A model generated the notes under the pieces. The model was given only the letters and a program-made list of their open reading frames with translations, was not told the DNA's origin and ran no database searches. From Ceratopteris richardii (Eukaryota; Streptophyta; Polypodiopsida; Polypodiales; Pteridaceae), in contig CM035420.1 of the NCBI GenBank assembly GCA_020310875.1, positions 184,313,380-184,377,379 of the forward strand: a stretch of DNA of 64,000 bases, given 5' to 3'. The translations under genes and the position numbers were made by a program. Numbering within the stretch: the first letter of the stretch is position 1; every line of letters starts with the position of its first letter. This document shows, piece after piece, positions 1 through 9,697 of this stretch.

Positions 1-15
1 TAAGCTCAAAGTGCC

Positions 16-1545
16 TCAGAGATATCTAAACACACGTTTCACCGCTTGCCAATGCTTAGTGCCAGGGCTATGCATGAATCGACTCAATTGGGAAACTGCA
101 TATTGTATATTCGGCCTTGTGTTGCATGCATATATAAGACATCCCACAGCTTGTTGATAAAGAGAAGTGTCAAATGCAACACTGGAATCCTCAACTGAGA
201 ACCTGAATCCTGTCTCAACTGGTGTGGAAACTGGCTTACAATCCTCAAAATCAAAACGCTGAAGTAGTTTTTCAACATACTTTGCTTGATGCATAACAAT
301 TCCCCCCTCAACATATACAAACTGGATGCCAAGATAGTAGCTCAAAAGACCAAGATAAGTGACATCAAAAGTATGCTGCAAATCAGCCATAAGAATGTCA
401 AGTTTTGCATCACATGACCCAATCAAGAGTATGTCATCGACATAAAGAACAAGCACTATAAGATCAGCCCCATTTTTGCATACATAGAGTGTGCTTTCAA
501 TCGGACTACCTGTGAAGCCAAGAGCAATCAAGTGCTTATGTATTTTGTCATACCATGCACGTGGAGCTTGCTTGAGACCATACAAGGCTTTATGCAAGCG
601 ACAAACCATATGCTCTTTCCCTTTCATAGCAAATCCAGGAGGTTGCTTCACATAGACCTCTTCTTGCAAATCACCATTCAAGAAGGCTGTTTTTATGTCC
701 AACTGATGCACTTTCCAACCTCGATGGGCAGCCAATGCAACCACGCTACGAATGGTAGTCATGCATGAAGTAGGTGCAAAAGTTTCCTCATAGTCAATGC
801 CATATTGTTGTGCATATCCTTTGGCAACCAATCTAGCTTTGTAGCGATCAATGCTACCATCAGATTTTCTCTTAATCTTGTAAACCCACTTTGTACCAAT
901 GGCATTCTTTCCTTTTGGCAATTCACATAACTCCCAAGTACCATTCCTATGTGTGGAATCCATTTCTGATTGCATAGCAATCATCCATTGTGGATCGTCA
1001 CATGCATCTTCAAAAGAAAGTGGCTCTTCATTACATGTTGTAGCAATAAGAGAATTATCCACAAAATTACTTGATGCATGGTGAGAGCTTGATCTTGTTC
1101 TACCTAGTAAAGGTGCACTCAATTTGTTGTCCTGCAAAGTTTGTTTCAGCCACTTTGGCATAGATTGTGCACTCTTGATAGACATGCGTTCACTATGTAA
1201 AACATCTTCAATATGTACATCATGCGTGGGCTGAATTTCATGCTCAGATTCAGCCATATTTTGACGCAAATGTTCAGCCATATGTGGCTGGAAATTTCCA
1301 GCAGTTTGGACATTTTTTGACTGAAATTTTTCAGCCATGTTTGGCTGGAAATCCTCTGCATTTTCAGCCCTATTTGGCTGGAATTTTTCAGCTCTTTGAA
1401 CCTCAGTTGGCTGGTCTACATGGCCATAGTCAAGCGCACCATTTTGGAACAAAGGCATGAGTGTATCGAACACATCTTGTGAGCTAACTGTTGGCATTTT
1501 TTTGCATTCAAGTGGAGGGAAAACTGAATTTTCAGCAAATACCAC
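16..1545 (-). pseudogene. Integrase C-terminal linker plus reverse transcriptase (copia)
   Basis: A 509-residue open stretch. Residues 1-170 are the low-complexity linker after integrase, beginning with the DVVFAENSVF type of motif. Residues about 183-430 are a copia reverse transcriptase (RVT_2) with AIGTKWVYK, YKARLVAKGYAQ, DIKTAFLNGDL, LYGLKQAPRAWYDKI and the intact catalytic LYVDDILL motif. It ends at a stop right after RVFRYL, where RNase H should begin, so RNase H is separated by a premature stop. The apparent start is only the first Met after an in-frame stop: the frame is the same as the two fragments upstream. It would copy element RNA into DNA in the cytoplasmic particle. Confidence 0.92.
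1228..1395 (-). repeat. Minisatellite-like coding repeat in the integrase-RT linker
   Basis: About six imperfect units of 24-33 bp encode variants of AE(K/D)FQPN(M/R), at residues 51-106 of the reading frame that starts at 1545. At DNA level each unit contains a near-palindrome of the form CAGCCA...TGGCTG. No such repeat is visible in the related elements E and I. Confidence 0.75.
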
Positions 1546-1548
1546 ATC

Positions 1549-1818
1549 TCAACTCACAATAATTGTGTTCGTCAATGGATGGTACAACCGATATCCCTTA
1601 CTTTCAGCACTATAACCAAAAAATATACATTTCTTTGCCTTGTCATCAAGTTTGTGACGTTGTTGTGATGGCACAAGAGTATATGGCAAACAACCAAACA
1701 CATGCATATGACTAACCATAGGCTTATGACCATTCCAAGCCTCATAAGGAGTGATGACTCTCAATGCTTTTGTAGGGCAGCGATTCAACACATAGTTTGC
1801 ACACATGACCGCTTCCAT
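1549..1818 (-). pseudogene. Integrase C-terminal part (copia), between two stops
   Basis: Eighty-nine residues with the copia integrase C-terminal signature: MCANYVLNRCPTKAL, TPYEAWNGHKP, HVFGCL and the KKCIFFGYSAESKGYRLYHP block. It is in the same frame as the neighbouring pieces and is separated from each by a single stop. The stop at 1549 falls in the conserved S-R-D-V position and is a TGA that a single C-to-T change of CGA would give. Confidence 0.9.
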
Positions 1819-3423
1819 CTAAAACTTATGAGGAAGATGCTTTCCTTTAACCATACATCGTGCCATTTCAAGTAGAGTTCTATTTTTACGCTCGGCAACA
1901 CCATTTTGCTGAGGTGTATATGGCACCGTACATTGGTGTGAAATACCTCTTTCACAAAGAAAAGCACTAAACTCATGTGACATGTATTCACCACCACGAT
2001 CCGTGCGTAGAGTCAAAAGCTTTTGTGAAGAAATATTTTCAGCCATAGCTAAAAATGCTTTGAAGCAAGAAAATACCTCATTCTTTGCTTTCATAGGATA
2101 CACCCATGTATGGCGAGTAGCATCATCAATGAAGGTAACAAAATATACATGCTTCCCAAAAGATGGAGTCTTGACGGGACCACATACATCACTATGAACA
2201 AGCTGTAATTTTCTTGTAGTGTGTGTATGACCATCTTTTGGAAAAGAAGCACGATGCATTTTTCCAAGAATGCAACCTTCACATGCATGCTTTTCAATGG
2301 ACTCAAGTGTAGGCAAGCCAATAACCATGTCCTTCTTTTGCAAGTAAAGCAAACTATTGAAGTTTAAATGACCAAAACGAGCATGCCAAAGCTCTTTTTC
2401 AGCCATGGAAAAAGTATGAGCAACTAAGGCATTCGAGGCAGCCCTCTTGTATGTATCCATGTGATACAAACCAGTACATAATGTACCAGACATCACAATA
2501 ACATCGCCATTGCTGAAATCATGAACCATACACTTATCATCAACAAAGTGTACATGAAGTCCAGCTTTGGCAATCAACGGAACTAAAATTAAGTTCTTCT
2601 TGATACCGGGCATATACAATGCACTTTTCAAGAGAATCACACCTTCATTTGCAGCCGTAAGCTCAATTTCTCCTACTCCAATGATAGGATAAGAGGCATT
2701 GTTTGCACACACCACATGTCCTCCTTTAGGTGCATCTTTCAAAGAGGCAAAAAATCTTTTGCATGATGTTATGTGCTTTGAAGCATCACTATCAAAGAAC
2801 CAATCCGAATCAGCCTCACTCACAACCATACATTTAGAATGTAAAGAAGCATCATAATGGCATGTAACAACGCATGCCCAAAAAACTTGAGCCATGTTAG
2901 CTTCATCATTCTTTGCATTTGCTGAATTTTCAGCAATAGACATGCCAGATTCTTTCTTCTTTTCATTGCGTTTAGCAAGCTTTCTACACTCATCAAGAGT
3001 ATGACTAGCCTTCCAGCAATATTTGCATCTCTTCTTCTTTTGCAAATCACCATCATTAGAGGAATGAGTGGAAGAAGAATCTTGAGGATTTGGTTTTGAT
3101 GAACCCAAAGCTGAATCATACTTGCTTTTCCCCTTTTGTGAGATAGCAAGTGCTTGTGTTCCCTCAATCAAACCACTCCTATTCACTCTAGATTGATCTT
3201 CTTGCAAAAGAAGAGACACAACCTCATCAAATGCATACATATTAGGATTTCCTTTTGCAACCAAACGAAGTGTAGTAGCAAAGCTTTGAAAAGATTCTGG
3301 TAATCCTTTCAACAATGTAGAAATGAGTGATGCATCTGGAATGATCTCATCTATGTTTTCCAATTGCTCTTTCAAGTCCTTGATGCGTGTCACATACACA
3401 TCCACTGACTCATTTTCAGCCAT
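1819..3423 (-). pseudogene. Gag C-terminal half, zinc knuckle, protease, integrase core (copia)
   Basis: A 534-residue open stretch. The start holds the gag helical region (IKDLKEQLENIDEIIPD, LLKGLPESF). Around residues 133-146 is a CX2CX4HX4C zinc knuckle. The aspartic protease follows with DWFFDSDASKHIT, where the usual catalytic DSGA reads DSDA, a change likely to inactivate it. Then come the GAG_pre-integrase HHCC region (LWHARFGHLNF, CEGCILGKMH) and the DDE core with HSDVCGP, LRTDRGGEY and NGVAERKNRT, so all three acidic residues are present. Gag continues upstream in another frame, and integrase continues at 1818 after one stop. Confidence 0.93.
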
Positions 3424-3857
3424 ACATACTCAAGTTGCTTCCTCAAGTATGCAACATGTGCTTCATTACGCACGGCATACAAAGAAGCAAGAGTGTCTCA
3501 TGCCTGTCTCGATGTAGAACATGACCGAATGTGTGGAACTATATGACGCTTCACTGAAAGCGCAATCAAAGCATGAGCTTGAGCATCTTTTCCATCCCAT
3601 CTAAGCTGCTCCTGTGTAGGTGGAGAAGGATAAACCATTGTACTCGAAGAAGAAGCTCTATCAGTGACAGTAGACTATGAAGTAGAAGCACCTACCGATC
3701 TTCGATCTACATCTGCCACTATGTTCCAAAGTTGTTTTTCAACAAGAACATGCTTCATCATGTAAGACCACATCGGATAGTTAGTCCCATCAAGCTTATC
3801 TTCAGCTTGAAGCATGCCAAATAAGTCATTGCTGCCCGCCATTTCACTAAGGAACAA
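3424..3857 (-). pseudogene. Gag N-terminal region (copia), frameshifted
   Basis: The start region encodes MAGSNDLFGMLQAEDKLDGTNYPMW followed by MMKHVLVEKQLWNIV, which matches the N-terminal gag of elements A, E, F and I. The frame at 3857 is offset relative to the downstream frame ending at 3423, and stops lie between, so at least one frameshift has occurred in about 3430-3675. The likely start is the Met of the MAGSN motif at about 3842, as in the related copies. Confidence 0.82.
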
Positions 3858-4109
3858 GAATGTGACAAAATCTTCACTTCGACGAAAACTGAAATGAGTA
3901 CTGAAATTTCAGCTCACAAACCGTCACTCTGATGGCGATTCTGACTGCACGAATGGCTTCGAAATGGGGGTAAAACCTCAACGCACCTGGTGAAAATGTT
4001 TCTTGGTTGCTGAAATTCACAGTTCTATGCTCCGAAGTCGATTTGCACTGTTAGAAGTGCGCGCGTGCCGCGACGTGAAAAACTGAAACTTGAGAAGGAG
4101 TTGAACTTG

Positions 4110-4121
4110 GCTCTAATACCA
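4110..4121 (-). other. Primer-binding site of element 1
   Basis: On the minus strand this reads TGGTATTAGAGC, one change from the initiator methionine tRNA complement TGGTATCAGAGC found in the other elements. It lies just inside the LTR, as expected for first-strand priming. Confidence 0.85.
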
Positions 4122-4125
4122 CTAT

Positions 4126-4430
4126 TGGGTGTGTGTAGAAGTGCGAGAGACACACGAGAAGCACACACAAAGAGGACAAACACAACAAGACACACGGAGA
4201 CGACGATGGCTAGAATAGCTCTGTCTATTGACGATGAACTAAACTGAAGTAAGAGCTGAATAATATCCCTAAGTACAAAGTACCACCACAGATGAGAGTA
4301 TCAAGTATGTGGTAACATGGGGAAAAAACCTCTAGTCAGCACTAGAGTAAAAAGTGCCCATGTATAGGGAAAAGGTTCATATCAAAGCTACTCGAGGAAC
4401 ACATAAGTGTAACAAATATGTGTAACATAT
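4126..4430 (-). repeat. 5' LTR of element 1, outer end uncertain
   Basis: The inner end follows the primer site by four bases. The segment contains a tract close to the A/E-family LTR (a run of A after GGGG, then AACCTC and AAAAAGTGCCC). No second copy is in the window, so the outer boundary near 4430 is a guess. Confidence 0.5.
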
Positions 4431-4770
4431 GGGACATCGAATTTGTGGGTAATCTCAACTTGAACTTTGGGACATTTGTGCTGAAGCTCTGAATAGTTCT
4501 TTTAACCAGGAAGGACAATAAAAGATTGAAAATAAACTCATTCAAATACTTCTGAAAGAGCACAATTTTTCAATTTACTCACAGGTAGTTTTCGAGGACA
4601 AAAACTCTTAAGGAGGGGAGAAAGTCCCCAAGAACTTGTATCTTATGCCTTGAAAAGACCAAATAGGGTATTGCAAGGTAAAAGATATGCAAGAAATAGA
4701 TAAAGTTGAAGTACTTCCTCCTATTCTAGTACTTCATATATCTTTCGTTACATCTTTCAACCAAATGAAG
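4431..4770 (+). other. Probable 3' end relic of a Ty3/gypsy element
   Basis: On the plus strand, around 4589-4622, the sequence reads as the usual gypsy polyprotein end (TTTTCGAGGACAAAAACTC) followed by a purine tract AAGGAGGGGAGAAAG, the arrangement before many plant gypsy 3' LTRs. No clear LTR start follows and no pol domain is upstream, because element 1 abuts it. The rest of the stretch shows nothing recognisable. Confidence 0.35.
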
Positions 4771-5065
4771 TTTATATGTATGTGTATGTGTATGTGTGTG
4801 TATGCATATGTGTGTGTATGTATGTATACATATGCATGTGTGTATGTATGTATACACATGCATGTGTTTCTATGAATGCATGCGAGTATGAATGCACGTG
4901 TGTATGTATGCACATGTGTGTATGTATATGTTTGTGTATGCATGTGTGTGTGTGTATACATGTGTGCATATGTGTGTATGCATGTGTTGGTATGTGTGTG
5001 TATGCATATGGTTGTATAGTGTATTTGTGTGTGTATATGTGCATATGTGTGTGTGTGTGTGCATA
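4771..5065. repeat. TG-rich microsatellite, left part
   Basis: About 295 bp of alternating purine-pyrimidine sequence built from TG, TATG and CATG units. The overlapping frames on both strands give Cys/Val/Tyr-rich or His/Thr/Tyr-rich low-complexity peptides that are not genes. The same tract resumes at 5716 and 20497, having been split by two insertions. Confidence 0.95.
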
Positions 5066-5131
5066 TGTGGGAATTGAACTCATGACCTACCAGCTAGGAG
5101 TATGATGGGCTAACCACTTTCCCCAAAAGCC
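5066..5131 (-). other. tRNA-like segment forming the end of the TRIM LTR
   Basis: Read on the minus strand, the last 66 bases of the LTR resemble a tRNA. A D-arm/A-box-like AGTGGTTAGCCC (5107-5118) is followed at tRNA-like spacing by a T-arm/B-box-like GAGTTCAATTCC (5070-5081). The same segment is in the right LTR. This would be an internal RNA polymerase III promoter within the LTR, comparable in principle to the 5S promoter known in Cassandra TRIM LTRs. Folding and transcription are not shown by the sequence. Confidence 0.6.
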
Positions 5132-5211
5132 ATGGTTGAGGATTACTTCCTAATCCTCCCTCTTAGGGTGTGGTTCAACCATCTCCTGCTTTTCATATCT
5201 TGAGTCTAACA
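5066..5211 (-). repeat. TRIM 3' LTR (left copy)
   Basis: 146 bp, TG...CA ends. It differs from the right copy at only about five positions in visual alignment, so the insertion is fairly young. Confidence 0.93.
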
Positions 5212-5224
5212 CTCTCTTCCCCTT
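5212..5224 (-). other. TRIM polypurine tract
   Basis: Reads AAGGGGAAGAGAG on the minus strand and directly adjoins the left LTR, the position where plus-strand synthesis is primed. Confidence 0.8.
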
Positions 5225-5554
5225 CTAGAGATCATTGTCCTCAATGATCAATCCTTGATCTCCCCTTGAATTGATGCCCTCAACCTTGCATAGTCTCTTG
5301 GACCATCTTGTGCTCAACCTTGGTCTCTTGAACCCCTTGTTCTCAACCTAAGTATATTGAACTTGGTTCTCACCCATGCTACATATCTTCGATCCCCAAT
5401 CTAGTGTTACCATTGGAAAGCTTGTTCCGAGAAGTTTCCAACGATATCTTACACATCTAAATCCAGCCTGTGGATTGAGAGATACACTCTAATCTATGTT
5501 GGGTTCACCTTTGAAAGTGACGTGCATGCCTTCCTTCCCCAAGCCTACTTCCTA

Positions 5555-5567
5555 GGCTCTGATACCA
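5555..5567 (-). other. TRIM primer-binding site
   Basis: Minus strand TGGTATCAGAGCC, identical to the 3' complement of plant initiator methionine tRNA, two bases from the right LTR. Confidence 0.92.
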
Positions 5568-5569
5568 AA

Positions 5570-5715
5570 TGTGGGAATTGAACTCATGACCTACCAGCTG
5601 GGAGTATGATGGGCTAACCGCTTTCCCCAAAAGCCATGGTTGAGGATTACTTCCTAATGCTCCCTCTCAGGGTTTGGTTCAACCATCTCCTGCTTGTCAT
5701 ATCTTGAGTCTAACA
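5570..5715 (-). repeat. TRIM 5' LTR (right copy)
   Basis: 146 bp, TG...CA ends, direct repeat of 5066-5211. It carries the same tRNA-like tail (5570-5635). Confidence 0.93.
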
Positions 5716-5787
5716 ACATATGTGTGTATGTATGTGCATGTGTGTGTATGCATGTGTCTATGTATGTATGCATATGCATGTGTATGC
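5716..5787. repeat. TG-rich microsatellite, middle part
   Basis: Continuation of the tract at 4771-5065 after the TRIM. It ends in TATGC, the target duplication of element 2. Confidence 0.92.
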
Positions 5788-6084
5788 TGAAGTATTTTTA
5801 TGGCGATGCACTACCATTGTTCTGCTTCTTGAGAGCTCCACGATGATATCCTCAGAGTAGAAAACCGAGCTCCTAGGACCGCACACGACACTCCGCACAG
5901 AGGCTACATAACACACAGAAAAACACAGTACGCAAGGAGCATGAACACAAAATTCTTAGGTGTTACAAATATGACCAAACTTACAGTCTGTGACTGACCA
6001 GGCCACTATATGTTTTATTAAAGAACATATACAAAGAAGTGTCTGGTGGCCATTTGGCCTTTCACATGGACACTAACGGTAACA
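5788..6084 (-). repeat. 3' LTR of element 2
   Basis: 297 bp, starts TGAAGTATTT and ends GGTAACA on the plus strand. It is followed by a purine tract (minus strand CCTTTAGTGGGAGCT). Direct repeat of 20199-20496. Confidence 0.9.
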
Positions 6085-6231
6085 AGCTCCCACTAAAGGC
6101 CAATATGGCCAAAGTAACTATGGGAGAAAAATAAAGAATGATAAAGAATACCTGAGTGTAAGTATACAAACTATACCGCCCACCTGATGGGCATGTTCCA
6201 CAATATACAAGTGACTGTGTAAGATCATGAA

Positions 6232-6840
6232 TCAAGTAACCCCCATCAAGTGACAACAATGTCGAAATCTATCCTTTGGTAGAGGTTTAGTCAAAGCATC
6301 TATAGCATTAACTTGAGTGTGAACCTTCTCAAGAATAATGCGCTCAGTGGCTAAGCAATCTCTAATGAAATGATACCTCACCTCAATGTGCTTGGTCTTT
6401 GCATGATAGACCGGATTCTTAGCCAAGGCAATGGCACTCTGACTATCACTCAGGAAATGAGGTACATGCTGAGGTAAACCCATACCACAAGCAAGATGAG
6501 AAAGCCACAATGCATCCTTACATGCCTCACTTCCTACAACATACTCTGTTTCTATGGTGGAAATAATTGTACATTCTTGAAGATGAGATCTCCAAGAGAT
6601 AGCACCTCTAGCAAAATGAAAAATGTACCCTGATGTAGACTTACGATTCTCTACACAACCAGCATAGTCAAAATCTGTGTAGCCAATAATGGATGCTTTC
6701 CCTCTACCTAAGCATAGACACTTGTTCTTAGTGCCATTCAGATATCTCAAAATCATCTTGACCTCTTCTGAATGTTTCTTTCCAGGATTAGACATATATC
6801 TGCTCACAACTCCCACTGCAAATGCAATGTTTGGCCTCAT
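6232..6840 (-). pseudogene. Reverse transcriptase end plus RNase H (copia, element 2)
   Basis: A 202-residue frame. It begins in the last RT helix (MRPNIAFAVGVVSRYM), then RNase H with GYTDFDYAGC (first Asp region), RKSTSGYIF, the ETEYV region, DSQSAIALAKN and the C-terminal HTKHIEV-like KTKHIEVRYHFIRD. It ends DALTKPLPKDRF near the natural 3' end of pol. Catalytic acids are present. The preceding catalytic part of RT is missing, so this is a remnant and not a working protein. It would remove the RNA strand during reverse transcription. Confidence 0.9.
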
Positions 6841-6940
6841 GTAGAGTGTCTCAATGGTTGCTAAACAGGAACATGTGCAGATTGATCTGATCGAACATTC
6901 TTTTGAACATCCCTATGTGTAGCATTTTTATGCATGCTAA

Positions 6941-7354
6941 CTAGAGGACTCTTCTCACTTCAACCTCCTTAATGGGTTTTTTATGCATCTTAGACTCATT
7001 GAAAATGACATCACTACTTTTGATCACTGATTGTGCTTGAAGATCCCATAAGCAATATCCAAATTGTCCTTCTCGACCATATCCAAGAAAAATGCATTTC
7101 TTTGACTTATGGTCCAACTTGTGTCTAAGATTCTTGGGTATATGAACATATGCTTCACACCCAAAAACTCGAAGATGATCATAATATGGTGGCTTCCCTA
7201 TCCATAACTCTTGTGCCACTTTCAGACCTTTGGCAGCACTAGGTGAAAAGTTAATCACATGAACTGCAATCAATACTGCTTCTTCCCAAAAGCCTTGTGA
7301 GAGGTTTGCATGATGCAACATAGAAACTACTCTATCTTGAATAGTTATATTCAT
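6941..7354 (-). pseudogene. Integrase C-terminal part (copia, element 2)
   Basis: A 137-residue frame with ALNITIQDR-like start, VSMLHHANL, FWEEAVLIAVHVINFSPSAA, RVFGCEAYVHIPKNLRHKLD and KKCIFLGYG motifs. In an intact element RT would begin within about 100-150 codons after it. Instead, only about 100 bp of degraded linker separate it from the RT end at 6840, which defines an RT deletion. Confidence 0.88.
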
Positions 7355-7509
7355 CCTTTCAGCTACACCATTCTGTACTAGGGTAAAAGGAGCTGTAAGC
7401 TCTCTATGAATCCCTCTAGACTAACAAAAAAGGTTGAATTCATGTGAGGTATACTCACCCCATTATCTAAACATAAAGCCTTAAGCTTCATTCCTTTTTT
7501 AGTCTCAAC

Positions 7510-7986
7510 TTAAGCAAGCCATTTTTTGAAAGTAGGGAATACCTCATCCTTCGATTTGATAGGATATACCCAAACTTTTCTAGTAGCATCATCTATGAAA
7601 GTGACAAAGTAAAGAGAGCCCCCTAAGGACCTAGTGGGCATAGGACCACACGCATATGTATGAATGAGATCTAAAGGCTGAATTGAAGAGTCAATGTGCA
7701 TTCTATGCACATTTCTAGTTTGCTTTCCATATTGACAATGCTTACAAAATGAAAAATCAGAGAAACATAACACAGGTAAGTAGCCAGAATGAGAAAGATT
7801 TTCCATTCCACTATGAGATATATGGCCCAAATGACCATGCCAAATACAAGCCATAGGCTTGTCAGTAATAGCTAACAAGTGTTCTTTTTGTGATACAAAT
7901 AAAGGATAAAGTGAGCCAACTTTGCTTCCTTTTGCAATAACCATATTGCCCTTTGATATACAAAAGGTCTGAGCATAGAAGACCAC
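7510..7986 (-). pseudogene. GAG_pre-integrase and integrase N-terminal part (element 2)
   Basis: A 158-residue frame with the zinc-binding HHCC region (HGHLGHISHSGM, CKHCQYGKQ) and the first integrase aspartate context (HTYACGPMPTRSLGG), where the usual HTDVCGP reads HTYACGP: the catalytic Asp is Tyr. VTFIDDATRKVWVYP follows. Stops and frameshifts in 7355-7510 remove the core with the second Asp. Confidence 0.87.
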
Positions 7987-7989
7987 CTT

Positions 7990-8433
7990 CTAACCAAGGT
8001 CATCTAGTTGACCAACTGACATCAAACTACGTGATAATTGAGGTACATGGTGTACATTATGCATAGTAAATTTTGAACCATGAATGAATTGCACAACCAC
8101 ATCACCAATCCCCACAACATCACACTGGTAAGAGTCATCAAGTCTCACGGTACCAAGAGACTTCGCTACATAATTAGAGAACCATTCTCTATGTGTTGTC
8201 ACATGGAAAGAAGCACCAGAATCTAGCAACCACGTGTGGGAAAGAGAATCAATCATAAGAGCCTCAATCGGCACAATACTATCAAGTGTCAACACATCAG
8301 CATCATCAGAAATAACATTAATTTCTTCAATATTCACAGTCAAAGTAGATGGTGTAGGTAGCTGTTTAACATGCCCATCAACATTCGGTCCTTTACCTTT
8401 AGCATTCTTTAATGCATAATAGTCTTTCTTCAT
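7990..8433 (-). pseudogene. Aspartic protease region (element 2)
   Basis: A 147-residue frame with the intact active-site motif WLLDSGASFHVT, then DVVGIGDVVVQF and LSRSLMSVGQLDDLG typical of copia proteases. Just upstream (about 8412-8470) is a degraded zinc knuckle in which the second and third cysteines are Phe and Tyr. It would mature the Gag-Pol polyprotein. Confidence 0.87.
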
Positions 8434-9242
8434 GTGTCCTTTCTTATGAAAATACTGGCATTCGATATCCCTCTTCCTTGATTTACTTCTGCTCTTATTC
8501 CATTGACCATTCTTTTCCTTGTTCTTGCTCCTGCCATGTTGCTAATTCTTTCCTTGGTAAGAATCATGGACATTATATGCATCTCCACTCTGAGTTCCAA
8601 CCATAGAGTTTCTACAAATCTCCTCACTCAAGAGTGCTCCACATATATCATCATAGACGAGTTTACCACTAGGTGCACTGTTGCTAATAGTTGTGCAAAA
8701 CGTATCCTATGATGATGGCAAGGTGCAAAAGAGCAATATTGCTTTCATTTCATTATCCATATCCATTTTTTGAGCCTGTTATCGGGAGAATACAACATCA
8801 AACTCATTTAGAGGAGCCACAACACAATGTGTGTCCATGCAAAGGTCATATAATTTTCTCATCAAATACACTTTATTTGATGCCGTCTCCTTTCCATATG
8901 TATTGCATAACTTCTTCCAAAGCTCCTCTGCACTTTCACGTCTAATACTGGAAAGTAAACATTATCTGCCAGGTGCAAGCAAATGGTAGACCTAGCCATT
9001 TCATCTTACTCATCCCAATCATCTTCATCTATGTTAGCATGCTTCTTTGAAATTCCATTTACTGGCTTCCATTGCCTCCTTTGAATTAACACATTTTTAA
9101 TCTGATTCTTCCATAGCGCAAAGTTTGTGCCATCAAATTTTTGGATCTCAAAATGGTCTTTGCCCTACAAGTTATAGCTTCTCCTCAGAACACTGGCACT
9201 AGAACTTGATCCACCAGATGTGCTTGAGACCTCTAATGCCAT
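8434..9242 (-). pseudogene. Gag (copia, element 2), degraded
   Basis: A start at 9242 gives MALEVSSTSGGSSSS; a stop intervenes and the frame then reads KFDGTNFALWKNQIKNV, the N-terminal gag signature of a copia lineage distinct from element 1. Multiple stops and frameshifts follow down to the zinc knuckle. The start is chosen because it precedes the signature and follows the leader. Confidence 0.75.
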
Positions 9243-9697
9243 GATGGTAGAATATTGAATAGAATGATAATGGAGATAGAAGAGTCCAAACACCAATGAA
9301 TAAGTGTATCAAGGAGTAAATCGACCACTGTATAACTGAAAAAGCCAAAAATTTGGAAAACTTTTGCCAGAGTATCCTCTACAAAATGAGCATATGACCA
9401 GTGTCAAAATATCATAAGACTACAAGTACTGACATGTTTACCTGCATAGTGAATCACTGACTCCACTACATATAATCAGTTATCCAATAAAAGCCAACTA
9501 GGCTTATCAAGAACCTATGAACAACTATCATACATCTCCTATGGTGAGGTTGGGTAAGTCTTCCACCTGCATCACCGAAGAGACCCCGACATTTGGGTGT
9601 CTCCCAGTTATGAAAACCTCACCATGATCCTCTTTATCAAATGTAAAAGGCTTTTATGCAAAAACGTAAATGTTATATCAATGACCACATGGACGTA
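9243..9697 (-). other. Leader of element 2, gag-proximal part
   Basis: Untranslated leader between gag and the insertion point of X. I see no gene in it. It ends at ACGTA (9693-9697), which is repeated at 19472-19476 on the other side of X. Confidence 0.6.

Larger units (their letters stand above)
1..4430 (-). mobile_element. Element 1: Ty1/copia retrotransposon, 3' part beyond the window
   Basis: A copia element read on the minus strand. From right to left there is an LTR-like end, a primer-binding site, gag, zinc knuckle, protease, integrase, reverse transcriptase and the start of RNase H, where the window ends. This gag-PR-INT-RT-RH order is diagnostic of Ty1/copia. From 3423 to 16 one reading frame is kept, broken only by single stops at 1819 and 1549 before it ends at 16, so the copy is fairly young. 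It is related to elements A, E, F and I in gag (the DKLDGTNYP motif) and RT, but has its own LTR. Confidence 0.93.
5066..5715 (-). mobile_element. TRIM: complete 650-bp miniature LTR retrotransposon
   Basis: Two 146-bp direct repeats (5066-5211 and 5570-5715), each starting TGTGGG and ending TCTAACA, flank 358 bp without coding capacity. On the minus strand the internal region starts with TGGTATCAGAGCC, a perfect initiator-tRNA primer site, and ends with the purine tract AAGGGGAAGAGAG. This is the full architecture of a terminal-repeat retrotransposon in miniature. The flanks GCATA and ACATA match at four of five positions and lie in the microsatellite. It must borrow proteins from autonomous elements. 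The inner region around 5278-5375 has imperfect 28-34 bp repeats starting CTCAACC. Confidence 0.93.

Noticed and set aside
4734-5105. Overlapping open frames on both strands rich in Cys/Val/Tyr or His/Thr
   Set aside because: They are translations of the TG microsatellite in all phases and have no start context, domain or codon signal.
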